Positions 15,787-21,853 of a stretch of DNA of 21,853 nucleotides are shown piece after piece. Numbering within the stretch: position 1 is the first letter of the stretch; each line of letters begins with the position of its first letter. Source of the DNA: Bacilli bacterium (lineage in GTDB: Bacteria; Bacillota_I; Bacilli_A; RFN20; CAG-826); assembly GCA_024413875.1 (NCBI GenBank), contig JAKSVY010000026.1, forward strand, positions 1-21,853, given 5' to 3'. A program made the translations under genes and the position numbers. The notes under the pieces are model-generated. The model was not told the origin of the DNA. It did no database searches and saw only the letters and a list, made by a program, of their open reading frames with translations.

Positions 15787-16621
15787 CTATATATTTACCC
15801 ATTCTTCGATAATTTAATTTGGCCATCTCTATCTTATTTTTCGATGCTTCTGTTTGTTCGAATTTTATTGTTTTGTATTTTTGTTTTTGAATTTGAGGTA
15901 TATAAAGGCAGGTAATTCCTTCTATGTTTGAAAGGGCTTTATTATTGAGGAAAACATATTGTTTACCTAAATAATTAGCTCGTATTGAGTGACGGCATTG
16001 TTCATCAGTAATTTCTTTTGCGGCAAATTCATTAAGTGTTTCGTACATTGAGTTGTCTGCGATAGGTGCAATGATTACATCACTCTTTTTAATTTTTTCA
16101 ATAATCTTTTGTATGATTGGATGATTTTCGTATTCTTTGATTCTTCCACGAAAATAAGAAATAGCGAGCATCCATTCAATATCCGCAGACAATTCATAAA
16201 TGTTCAAGTTATCTTTTCTAAGATAAAAAGCATATACATAATTTGAGCGATATGAAGAAATGAAGGTGGCGGCTTGCTGTAATGTTTCTCCGGCGTAAAA
16301 TCCCTTCCCAAAATCATTTATTTCCCTTGAGTAATCTAGGGAAATATTTGTTTTAATTTCGTTTTTTGAACCATGGAAAAGAAGAATTCTATTGCCTTTA
16401 TCATCATCCATAACATCAGCGTGATCCTCATTAAAATTCAAACCATGTTCATATGCAAAAGAATAGATACCTTCCAGAGAAGGAGAAGACGGCTTGTATG
16501 CGTTGGTCTCAATTCTTGCAATAGTGACTCTCGGTATTCCAGTTTGTTCTGAAAGTTCATTTTGCGTTAAGTCAAAGTATTTTCTAATGTTAATGCAGTC
16601 AGTTGCGAAATAGTTTTTCAT
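15770..16621 (-). CDS. XRE-type HTH fused to DUF3990 (ADP-ribosyltransferase-like) domain
   Basis: 283 residues. N-terminal helix-turn-helix (about 8-62; NIRKYFDLTQNELSEQTGIP then RVTIARIETN) followed by a DUF3990 domain: LLFHGS (80-85), NDFGKGFYAG (102-111) with QQAATF after it, and WMLAISYFRGR (150-160). The H-G-S and F-G-x-G-F-Y motifs match NAD-binding elements of ADP-ribosyltransferase-like folds. The HTH fusion suggests autoregulation at the palindrome just upstream. The ATG has no Shine-Dalgarno, and the promoter predicts a start of transcription at or next to it, so the mRNA is probably leaderless. AT content and codon choice look higher in AT than neighbours, consistent with an acquired toxin-antitoxin-like or phage-defence cassette between housekeeping genes. 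Target unknown. Confidence 0.75.
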   Translation of the reverse strand: MKNYFATDCINIRKYFDLTQNELSEQTGIPRVTIARIETNAYKPSSPSLEGIYSFAYEHGLNFNEDHADVMDDDKGNRILLFHGSKNEIKTNISLDYSREINDFGKGFYAGETLQQAATFISSYRSNYVYAFYLRKDNLNIYELSADIEWMLAISYFRGRIKEYENHPIIQKIIEKIKKSDVIIAPIADNSMYETLNEFAAKEITDEQCRHSIRANYLGKQYVFLNNKALSNIEGITCLYIPQIQKQKYKTIKFEQTEASKNKIEMAKLNYRRMGKYIDELLK

Positions 16622-16627
16622 AACATG

Positions 16628-16656
16628 ATTGTATCACGTGATACAAAACAAATCAA
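16628..16656 (-). promoter_or_regulatory. Promoter of the HTH-DUF3990 module, overlapped by palindrome
   Basis: On the minus strand: TTGATT (16656-16651), a 17-bp spacer and TACAAT (16633-16628). Transcription would begin at about the A of the start codon. The palindrome at 16629-16646 covers the -10 box and most of the spacer, ideal for autorepression. Confidence 0.65.
16629..16646. repeat. 18-bp perfect palindrome, copy 2 (probable operator)
   Basis: TTGTATCACGTGATACAA, 7 bp upstream of the HTH-DUF3990 start codon and overlapping its -10 box. Same sequence as 15360-15377; related core at 20930-20945. Probable binding site of the encoded HTH domain. Confidence 0.9.
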
Positions 16657-16706
16657 TGAATAGATTCATTCAGTTTCTTTTTCTTCATCATTTCGTAATG
16701 CTTTTG

Positions 16707-16735
16707 TTGATTAAAACGAATGTTTTAAATAAAAT
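16707..16735 (+). promoter_or_regulatory. Promoter of rarA (predicted leaderless)
   Basis: TTGATT (16707-16712), a 17-bp spacer and TAAAAT (16730-16735). The start codon at 16743 begins 8 nt after the -10 box, and no Shine-Dalgarno precedes it. Confidence 0.55.
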
Positions 16736-16742
16736 AAATACT

Positions 16743-17981
16743 ATGAATCAACCATTAGCAGATTTACTTAGACCTGAGACCTTAGACGAGATGGTGGGAC
16801 AAACCCATCTTTTAGCGAAGGGCAGTGTTTTCCGTAAATCAATTGAAAAGAATCATATCCCTAATATGATCTTTTATGGTCCTCCAGGAATTGGTAAGAC
16901 CACGATGGCAAACATTATCGCTAAGAAAACCAATATGTATCTTTATAAGTTGAACGCTACATCAGCGACAACAGAAGATATTAAAGAAGTAATCGCATCA
17001 ACTAAATCCGTTTATTCTGCAAATGGAATTCTTTTATATTTAGATGAAATTCAATACTTTAATAAGAAGCAACAACAAAGCTTATTAGAGTTTGTTGAAA
17101 ATGGGGAAATCACTTTAATTGCATCAACAACAGAAAATCCATATTTCTATATATATCCTGCCCTTTTATCAAGATGTAATGTCTTTGAATTTAAGGCTAT
17201 TGTCGCGGATGAAATTGCGAAAGGTCTTAAAAGAGCTGCTAAAAAGATTGATGTAAAAATTGAAAAAGACGCTCTTGAATTATTATCAGTCTCAGCAAAT
17301 GGGGATATGCGCAAAGCATTAAATAACTTAGACTTTATTGCAAGCATTCTCCCTAAATCAGATAGAGTTATTATCAAAGATTTAGTTGATGAAATCGTTA
17401 TTAAAGGAAACATCTCTTACGATAGAGGTGAAGATAAGCATTTTGATAATTTAAGTGCTTTTATGAAATCTCTTAGAGGTTCAGATCCAGATGCAGCAGT
17501 ATTTTATCTTGCCAAACTTCTTGAAGGTGGAGATATCATTGCTGCTTCAAGAAGACTTCTTTGTTCGGTTAGTGAAGATGTTGGACTTGCTTATCCTCAA
17601 TTAATTCCAATTGTTAAGGCTGCTGTTGATAGCGCGCTTCAACTAGGAATGCCTGAAGCAAGACTTCCACTTGTAAATGCAACCATATTAATTGCAACAG
17701 CGCCTAAATCAAATTCTGCTTATATGGCGTACGCGAATGCATTGGAAGACATTCATGCTGGACGCGGAATAAATGTTCCAAGACAACTTCAAAATACCCA
17801 TTTTGATGGCAAAGACGCTCTCGTAAAAGGACAAAATTATAAATACCCACATGATTATCCTAACCATTGGGTAAATCAACAGTATTTACCAGATGATATT
17901 AAGGATCATAAGTATTATGTTCCTGGTGATAATAAAATGGAGAAAACCACTCAAGAATATTGGTCAAAAATCAAAAAATAG
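16743..17981 (+). CDS. rarA: Replication-associated recombination protein A (MgsA/WRNIP1 family AAA+ ATPase)
   Basis: 412 residues from the ATG at 16743. A longer in-frame reading starting at 16629 would begin inside the neighbouring operator and add a hydrophobic N-terminus foreign to the family, so it is rejected. Conserved start NQPLADLLRPETLDEMVGQ; Walker A FYGPPGIGKTTMA (near 40-52), Walker B LLYLDEIQYFNKKQQ, sensor 1 ASTTENPYF with arginine SRC downstream. The family C-terminal clamp-loader-like segment includes ASRRLLCSVSEDVGLA and the YKYPHDYPNHWVNQQYLP stretch typical of RarA. It remodels stalled replication forks with SSB; cytosolic. Ends in TAG. The next gene follows after 37 bp. 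Confidence 0.95.
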   Translation: MNQPLADLLRPETLDEMVGQTHLLAKGSVFRKSIEKNHIPNMIFYGPPGIGKTTMANIIAKKTNMYLYKLNATSATTEDIKEVIASTKSVYSANGILLYLDEIQYFNKKQQQSLLEFVENGEITLIASTTENPYFYIYPALLSRCNVFEFKAIVADEIAKGLKRAAKKIDVKIEKDALELLSVSANGDMRKALNNLDFIASILPKSDRVIIKDLVDEIVIKGNISYDRGEDKHFDNLSAFMKSLRGSDPDAAVFYLAKLLEGGDIIAASRRLLCSVSEDVGLAYPQLIPIVKAAVDSALQLGMPEARLPLVNATILIATAPKSNSAYMAYANALEDIHAGRGINVPRQLQNTHFDGKDALVKGQNYKYPHDYPNHWVNQQYLPDDIKDHKYYVPGDNKMEKTTQEYWSKIKK

Positions 17982-18018
17982 TATATCTTATATATAAGAA
18001 TTATTTAGGGGGCTAAAT

Positions 18019-19623
18019 ATGAAAGCAAAAAACCGTGTATTTGCAATTTTCGCTTTAATCTTCAATATCTTAATTTTAGGCGCAACCGGATATGGATTAT
18101 ACCTTTCTTTTTCAAGCACACCAGATCCATTAAGCGTACTTAGATATTTTACAATTGATTCAAACGCTCTTCTTTGTGTAGCAGCACTCATGATGATTCC
18201 AAATAACATCATTAAGATTGCTAAACCAGAAAAGCCATATGTTCCATTCTTTAAGAACTTAAAGTTTGTCGCAGTTGTATCAACAACAATTACACTAGTT
18301 ACAGCATATGCTTTCTTAGGCCCTACAGGAATGTTTGGAACATATGTTCAAGCAACTCTTGGAGCATTAGATATTAATATCATGTTAAAGAGTGAGGTTT
18401 TCTTCCTCCACACATTTGCACCAGCATTAGGTATCCTTTCAGAAATTTTTGATAAGGATGTTAAGGCAAAATATAAATTAGTTACTTATGGTTTCATTCC
18501 ATTAGCAATTTATACAGTCCCTTATTTAGTATTTGCTGTTGTACCAGGATTAAAAGCTACTTATGGTGGCGATTGGTATGGATTCTTATCATTCAATCTC
18601 CTTTCAAATGAAATCGCTAATACCGCTGTTTTAGCGCTTATTGCAGTATTGGGAGAATTCCTTATCGCATTATTATTCGGTACCATTATTTGGGCGTTAA
18701 CTCTTATTGGAGCGAATTCAAAAGATAATAGAGAACGCGTTACTTACTCTTATGTTGGTTCAAAAGATGAACCTAAAAAAGAAGAAACTCCAATTGTGGA
18801 CGCTATCCCAATTGAAGATCCTAAAGAAGAAAACCCAGTGGAAGAGGCTTTGGAAGAACAACCTGAGGTAGTTGCTCCTATTGAATCTATTGAAGAACAA
18901 CCTGTTGTAGTGGAAGAAATTCAAGCAAAGCCAGTTGAAGAACAACAACAAGCATTAGAAGAAACACCGGTCGAAGAAGAACCTGTAGATGAACAACCTG
19001 CCGAAAAAGAAGAAGTTGAGCCAGAGGAAACACCTGAAGAAACTCCTGTAGAACAACCTGCTGAAGTTCAACCTGAAGAATCTAAGACTGAAGAAAAGCC
19101 TCAAGAAGAAAAGAAAGTATGGCCATTCCAAAAGAAGAAAGAAAAGAAAGGTTTTGCTAAGAAATCTGAAGAATCTAAGAAAGAAGAACCTAAAGAGGAA
19201 AAGGGACAAAAGCCTGCTAAGAAATCTTCTCCAGCAAAGAAACCTGCCGCTAAAAAAGCTACACCTGCTAAGAAATCTTCTCCAGCAAAGAAGGCAGAAC
19301 CAAAGAAAGAAACAAAGGAAACCACAAATAAAAAATCAACTAATAAAGGAGGAACAAAAGTGGCAGTAGCAAAGAAAGAAGCAGCTCCAGCAAAGAAACC
19401 AGCTGCTAAAAAAGAAGAACCAGCAAAGTTCAACGGAAAGGCTCGTGTTTATCACATTTCACAACACGAAAATGGCTATAAGGTTAAATTAGCTGGTGGT
19501 GAAAAGGCAATTAAGACATTCAAAACACAAAAGGAAGCAATTGCTTACGCTAAAGAATTAGTTAAGACACAAGGTGGTACTTACTTAATTCACTCACTTG
19601 ATGGTTCAATCCGTAAAGGTTAA
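18019..19623 (+). CDS. Multi-TM membrane protein with acidic and histone-like linkers and C-terminal DUF2188
   Basis: 534 residues in four parts. (1) About 1-235: six or so TM helices (approx. 6-30, 46-62, 80-101, 126-145, 155-176, 200-231) with YFTIDSNALL, reminiscent of Pr6Pr-type membrane proteins (weak assignment). (2) About 251-365: Glu/Pro-rich acidic repeats, beginning with IVDAIPIEDP, which shares VDAIPIE with the signal peptidase at 7565-8320. (3) About 366-470: Lys/Ala/Pro-rich repeats (AKKSSPAKKPAAKK), histone-H1-like. (4) About 474-534: a DUF2188-like domain (ARVYHISQHENGYKVKLAGG and a conserved LDGSIRKG end). AGGGGG (18007-18012) supports the start. A strong internal ribosome binding site at 19345-19352 could also produce the last 87 residues alone. 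A membrane-to-nucleoid tether is one reading; the function is unknown. Confidence 0.75.
   Translation: MKAKNRVFAIFALIFNILILGATGYGLYLSFSSTPDPLSVLRYFTIDSNALLCVAALMMIPNNIIKIAKPEKPYVPFFKNLKFVAVVSTTITLVTAYAFLGPTGMFGTYVQATLGALDINIMLKSEVFFLHTFAPALGILSEIFDKDVKAKYKLVTYGFIPLAIYTVPYLVFAVVPGLKATYGGDWYGFLSFNLLSNEIANTAVLALIAVLGEFLIALLFGTIIWALTLIGANSKDNRERVTYSYVGSKDEPKKEETPIVDAIPIEDPKEENPVEEALEEQPEVVAPIESIEEQPVVVEEIQAKPVEEQQQALEETPVEEEPVDEQPAEKEEVEPEETPEETPVEQPAEVQPEESKTEEKPQEEKKVWPFQKKKEKKGFAKKSEESKKEEPKEEKGQKPAKKSSPAKKPAAKKATPAKKSSPAKKAEPKKETKETTNKKSTNKGGTKVAVAKKEAAPAKKPAAKKEEPAKFNGKARVYHISQHENGYKVKLAGGEKAIKTFKTQKEAIAYAKELVKTQGGTYLIHSLDGSIRKG
19345..19623 (+). CDS. Possible internal in-frame translation product (87-aa basic DUF2188 protein)
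   Basis: AAAGGAGG (19345-19352) is followed 7 nt later by GTG (19360), in frame with the host gene. Translation from here would give a free 87-residue protein: a Lys/Ala-rich leader (VAVAKKEAAPAKKPAAKK) and the complete DUF2188-like domain, the architecture of a small histone-like nucleic-acid-binding protein. The site arises from Asn-Lys-Gly-Gly codons, so chance is possible, but strength and spacing are better than those of several real starts in this window. Confidence 0.4.
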   Translation, partial: KGGTKVAVAKKEAAPAKKPAAKKEEPAKFNGKARVYHISQHENGYKVKLAGGEKAIKTFKTQKEAIAYAKELVKTQGGTYLIHSLDGSIRKG

Positions 19624-19644
19624 TCATTAAAATTATCAAAGTTT

Positions 19645-19670
19645 ACCAGGTGTAAAACCTGGTTTTCTTT
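19645..19670 (+). terminator. Intrinsic terminator
   Basis: ACCAGGT (19645-19651) pairs with ACCTGGT (19657-19663) around GTAAA, followed by TTTCTTT. Confidence 0.85.
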
Positions 19671-19671
19671 T

Positions 19672-19705
19672 GTTAACAAACAACATATTTGCAAAAGTTG
19701 TTAAC
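19672..19705. repeat. Short inverted repeat between convergent genes
   Basis: GTTAACAA (19672-19679) and TTGTTAAC (19698-19705), 18 bp apart, lie between the two terminators. Role unknown. Confidence 0.6.
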
Positions 19706-19719
19706 TTTCAAAATTATAA

Positions 19720-19740
19720 AACCCGCTTATTAAGCGGGTT
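19720..19740 (-). terminator. Intrinsic terminator of the minus-strand phosphatase gene
   Basis: AACCCGCTT (19720-19728) pairs with AAGCGGGTT (19732-19740). On the minus strand it lies directly after the stop codon and is followed by TTTTATAATTTT. Confidence 0.85.
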
Positions 19741-19746
19741 ATTTCG

Positions 19747-20853
19747 TTAGTTAACTCCAATGATTGAAATGATTAATTCATCAAGCGTAGAGCCAGCGTG
19801 ATGTGCTTTGTGAGAGAATGGATCTTCTTCTTTCTTTAACATATATCCATCAGTTGCGATACCTACATAATCACCTATGAATTTAGATACGAATTCATTT
19901 GGTTTGGTATCGCCAAATAGACCCATCTCAATGACTTCTTCCTTGGTGTAAAGATTATAGTGCTCACCATATTTTTCTTTGAAAATCTTGGTAAACTCTT
20001 CTTTCTTTTCTGGTTTAATGAAGAAGTTTGCACATCTTCCTTCTAAAGAGATATTTCTAAGTAAGCAATCTTGAATCTCTTTATCTTTCCAGATATCAAT
20101 ATTTTTAACATCAATTAATCCGTGGTCTGCGATTACAAGAGTAGTGACATCAGGATTCTTTTGGGAGAATTTCTCAATATATTTATTAATCTTAAGAATA
20201 ATTTTGTGAACACTTTTAGCGGTTACGCCTTCACCATGCATTTCGTGATCTGGGTCGGTCCAATAAGCATATACGAATGATTCATCACCTAATTCATTCA
20301 CAAGCTTGTAGTTATGCTTAATGAAAGCTTTTAAGTGTCTATTCCAATAGTGGGTAGTGTCAACAGCGGTGCCTTGAGTCATATCCGCCATCTTTTTATT
20401 ATTTACTCGATTAATAATATCGGTAATCTTTTCATAACCACAGTAAGTATCACCAAGATGTGGTCCTGGAATCTTATCCCCAGTTTCATCATCTTTGTTT
20501 GAGAACATTTTGACAGTCTTATCAATACTTTCAAAATATTGACTCCATCCAAGCCACCCTGTTTCACTAGGGAATTTACCACTTAATAATCCGTTAGTAG
20601 CAGCAACAGTGGTAGGAGGGAATGTTGATGTCATGTAGTGGAATGTATGCTTTCTTAAAAATGAGTTTTCTGGTAAGTGCTTTTCAATAACATATCTTCC
20701 CATCCCATCAAAAAGGAAGAGAACTACTTTCTTTTTACCTTCTAGAAATTTATCAACTTCTGGAATGGTGCTGTGGAAAGGTTCTGCGCCAAAATGGTTA
20801 AGAATTGAGTTAGATAAGTTAACAATAGAGTTTTTATAATTTGCTTTATTCAT
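19747..20853 (-). CDS. Alkaline-phosphatase-superfamily phosphodiesterase/nucleotide pyrophosphatase
   Basis: 368 residues, no signal peptide. Type I phosphodiesterase/nucleotide pyrophosphatase pattern with two-metal ligands visible: VVLFLFDGMGR (Asp near 49), TFPPTTVAATNGLLSG with the nucleophilic Thr (near 81-82), WTDPDHEMHG (Asp and His), VIADHGL (Asp-His pair) and HKAHHAG near the C-terminus. Expected chemistry is metal-dependent hydrolysis of a phosphate mono- or diester; the substrate cannot be told from sequence. It is apparently intracellular, since the N-terminus is polar. A TATAAT lies 9 nt upstream of the ATG, so the mRNA has almost no leader and no Shine-Dalgarno. Own terminator downstream. 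Confidence 0.85.
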   Translation of the reverse strand: MNKANYKNSIVNLSNSILNHFGAEPFHSTIPEVDKFLEGKKKVVLFLFDGMGRYVIEKHLPENSFLRKHTFHYMTSTFPPTTVAATNGLLSGKFPSETGWLGWSQYFESIDKTVKMFSNKDDETGDKIPGPHLGDTYCGYEKITDIINRVNNKKMADMTQGTAVDTTHYWNRHLKAFIKHNYKLVNELGDESFVYAYWTDPDHEMHGEGVTAKSVHKIILKINKYIEKFSQKNPDVTTLVIADHGLIDVKNIDIWKDKEIQDCLLRNISLEGRCANFFIKPEKKEEFTKIFKEKYGEHYNLYTKEEVIEMGLFGDTKPNEFVSKFIGDYVGIATDGYMLKKEEDPFSHKAHHAGSTLDELIISIIGVN

Positions 20854-20862
20854 AATGAACTT

Positions 20863-20868
20863 ATTATA
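20863..20868 (-). promoter_or_regulatory. -10 box of the phosphatase gene
   Basis: Perfect TATAAT on the minus strand, 9 nt before the ATG, placing transcription start 2-3 nt from the start codon. The -35 at 17 bp (CATTTA) is weak. Confidence 0.5.
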
Positions 20869-20929
20869 TCACTTTGAAAAATATATAAATGTCTCATTTA
20901 AGTAAAATCCCTAATAAAACGCGTTAAAA

Positions 20930-20945
20930 AGTATCATATGATACT
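20930..20945. repeat. 16-bp palindrome related to the module operators
   Basis: AGTATCATATGATACT keeps the GTATCA-N2-TGATAC core of the palindromes at 15360 and 16629. It lies in the divergent region, 77 bp from the phosphatase start and 160 bp from nagB. The rest of 20869-21060 shows no gene or recognised RNA. Confidence 0.7.
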
Positions 20946-21034
20946 AAAATACACGTAATTTTGAAGTTTGATGATATCTAACCACGTTACAGTTTTTGTC
21001 TTTTTAAACCAATTATTATTCTTTATTTACAATT

Positions 21035-21075
21035 GATTAATTTATTAATCCCATTATAAAGATATGTAGTATAAT
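21035..21075 (+). promoter_or_regulatory. nagB promoter region with inverted repeat
   Basis: TATAAT (21070-21075) lies about 30 bp before the start codon. The -35 is poor, and an inverted repeat GATTAA/TTAATC (21035-21050) sits where it should be, a candidate operator for a sugar-responsive regulator (weak). Confidence 0.45.
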
Positions 21076-21105
21076 TAGACCAACAAAATAAAAGAGGTTA
21101 TTAAA

Positions 21106-21813
21106 ATGAAATTAGTTATCGACACAAAAGAAACTATTAATAAAGTCGTCGCTGATGAATTTATTAAAGTTATCAACTCAAAAGAACATCCAGTAATTGG
21201 TTTAGCAACAGGTTCTACTCCATTAGGTGTATATGCTGAACTTGCTAAAGCAGTTAAAGAAGCAAGAGTATCATTCAAGAAAGTTCACTCATTCAACCTT
21301 GATGAATACGTTGGTCTTCCAGTAACAAATGATCAATCATACCGTTACTTTATGAACTACAACTTATTCCAACATGTTGATATTGATGTAAACAACACTA
21401 AGGTTCCTACACCAGAAACATATGAAGTTTATGATGATATGATTGCTAAAGAAGGCGGCATTGATATCCAAATCTTAGGTTTAGGTAGTGATGGCCACAT
21501 CGCATTCAACGAACCAGGCACACCATTTGATTCATTAACACACTTGGCAGATCTTCAAGAATCAACAATTAAAGATAATTCAAGATTCTTTGCATCAATT
21601 GACGATGTTCCAACAAAAGCTATGACAATGGGCCTTAAGTCAATTATGAATGCTCGTAAGATTGTTCTTATCGCATATGGTAAAAACAAAGCAGAAGCAG
21701 TCAACGCAATGTTTAATGGACCAATCGACGAATCTATGCCAGCATCAATCCTCAGAAATCACAACGATGTAACAATCTATTGTGATGCTGATGCAGCCTC
21801 ATTATTAAAGTAA
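21106..21813 (+). CDS. nagB: Glucosamine-6-phosphate deaminase
   Basis: 235 residues, full length for the short bacterial form. Converts glucosamine-6-phosphate to fructose-6-phosphate and ammonia, linking amino-sugar use to glycolysis; cytosolic. Visible motifs: IGLATGSTPLGVYAEL (phosphate loop), FNLDEYVGL with the general-base Asp, ILGLGSDGHIAFNEPG with the ring-opening His, and the later conserved TMGLKSIMNARKIVLIAYG. AGAGG (21094-21098) lies 7 nt upstream of the ATG. Probably monocistronic given the following hairpin. Confidence 0.95.
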   Translation: MKLVIDTKETINKVVADEFIKVINSKEHPVIGLATGSTPLGVYAELAKAVKEARVSFKKVHSFNLDEYVGLPVTNDQSYRYFMNYNLFQHVDIDVNNTKVPTPETYEVYDDMIAKEGGIDIQILGLGSDGHIAFNEPGTPFDSLTHLADLQESTIKDNSRFFASIDDVPTKAMTMGLKSIMNARKIVLIAYGKNKAEAVNAMFNGPIDESMPASILRNHNDVTIYCDADAASLLK

Positions 21814-21832
21814 TTTGAATTATCAAATAATT

Positions 21833-21853
21833 AACAGGTCATGGCGACCTGTT
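21833..21853 (+). terminator. Terminator stem after nagB, cut by the window end
   Basis: AACAGGTC (21833-21840) pairs with GACCTGTT (21846-21853) around ATGGC. The T run would lie outside the window. Confidence 0.75.

Noticed and set aside
16629..16742. Longer N-terminus for rarA
   Set aside because: It would start within the neighbouring operator and overlap the rarA promoter; RarA proteins begin near the PLADxxRP motif.
18760..19433. Minus-strand frames rich in Phe/Leu/Arg
   Set aside because: They are mirror images of the Glu/Lys-rich low-complexity coding region on the plus strand.
1..21853. TGA read as Trp (Mycoplasma code)
   Set aside because: Full-length conserved proteins such as RarA and NagB use TGG and contain no in-frame TGA.
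1..21853. CRISPR arrays, tRNA or rRNA genes, IS elements
   Set aside because: No regularly spaced repeats, cloverleaf-like sequences, transposase genes or rRNA signatures were seen.

Overview
The window is AT-rich DNA with dense, mostly co-oriented genes. Shine-Dalgarno sites appear inside operons, and several single genes seem to have leaderless promoters. All 18 coding ends are TAA (16) or TAG (2), and Trp is encoded by TGG, so the standard code applies. Gene content (SipW-type signal peptidase with TasA-like substrates, a c-di-GMP riboswitch, rarA, nagB, a COG2509-like flavoprotein) suggests an uncultured Bacillota, probably a gut-type Bacilli lineage near Mollicutes/RF39/Erysipelotrichales. 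That placement is inference, since no rRNA or tRNA is present.

Region 1 (1-1457): the 3' part of a secreted TasA-like surface protein with its terminator, then a monocistronic two-TM membrane protein.

Region 2 (1489-13743): the main feature, a roughly 12-kb operon. It has a promoter and a GEMM-I (c-di-GMP class I) riboswitch with a further unassigned structured leader. Next come three exported TasA/SipW-type surface proteins, a membrane-anchored McrB-like AAA+ ATPase, a DUF2357/McrC-like partner without a visible nuclease domain, and a SipW/ER-type signal peptidase with a long cytoplasmic tail. A membrane EAL phosphodiesterase with all catalytic residues, an MTAN-fold protein that has lost its catalytic Asp, and a 1016-aa membrane protein with degenerate GGDEF and EAL domains follow, closed by a strong terminator. 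I read this as a c-di-GMP-responsive surface-fibre export/assembly system in which an McrBC-type ATPase pair was recruited to the membrane. The individual families are recognisable; the combination is what may be undescribed.

Region 3 (13796-15345): a FAD-dependent dehydrogenase (COG2509-like) behind a leader with a terminator-like hairpin.

Region 4 (15355-16656, minus): a compact accessory module, an XRE-HTH/DUF3990 (ADP-ribosyltransferase-like) protein plus a small partner. Identical 18-bp palindromes lie at its promoter and at its 3' end.

Region 5 (16707-19670): rarA, then an unusual membrane protein with an acidic E/P-rich segment, a histone-H1-like K/A/P-rich segment and a DUF2188 domain. 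The last part has its own perfect internal ribosome binding site. Its tail shares the heptapeptide VDAIPIE with the signal peptidase of region 2.

Region 6 (19720-21853): a minus-strand alkaline-phosphatase-superfamily protein and plus-strand nagB, separated by about 250 bp carrying a third, related palindrome.
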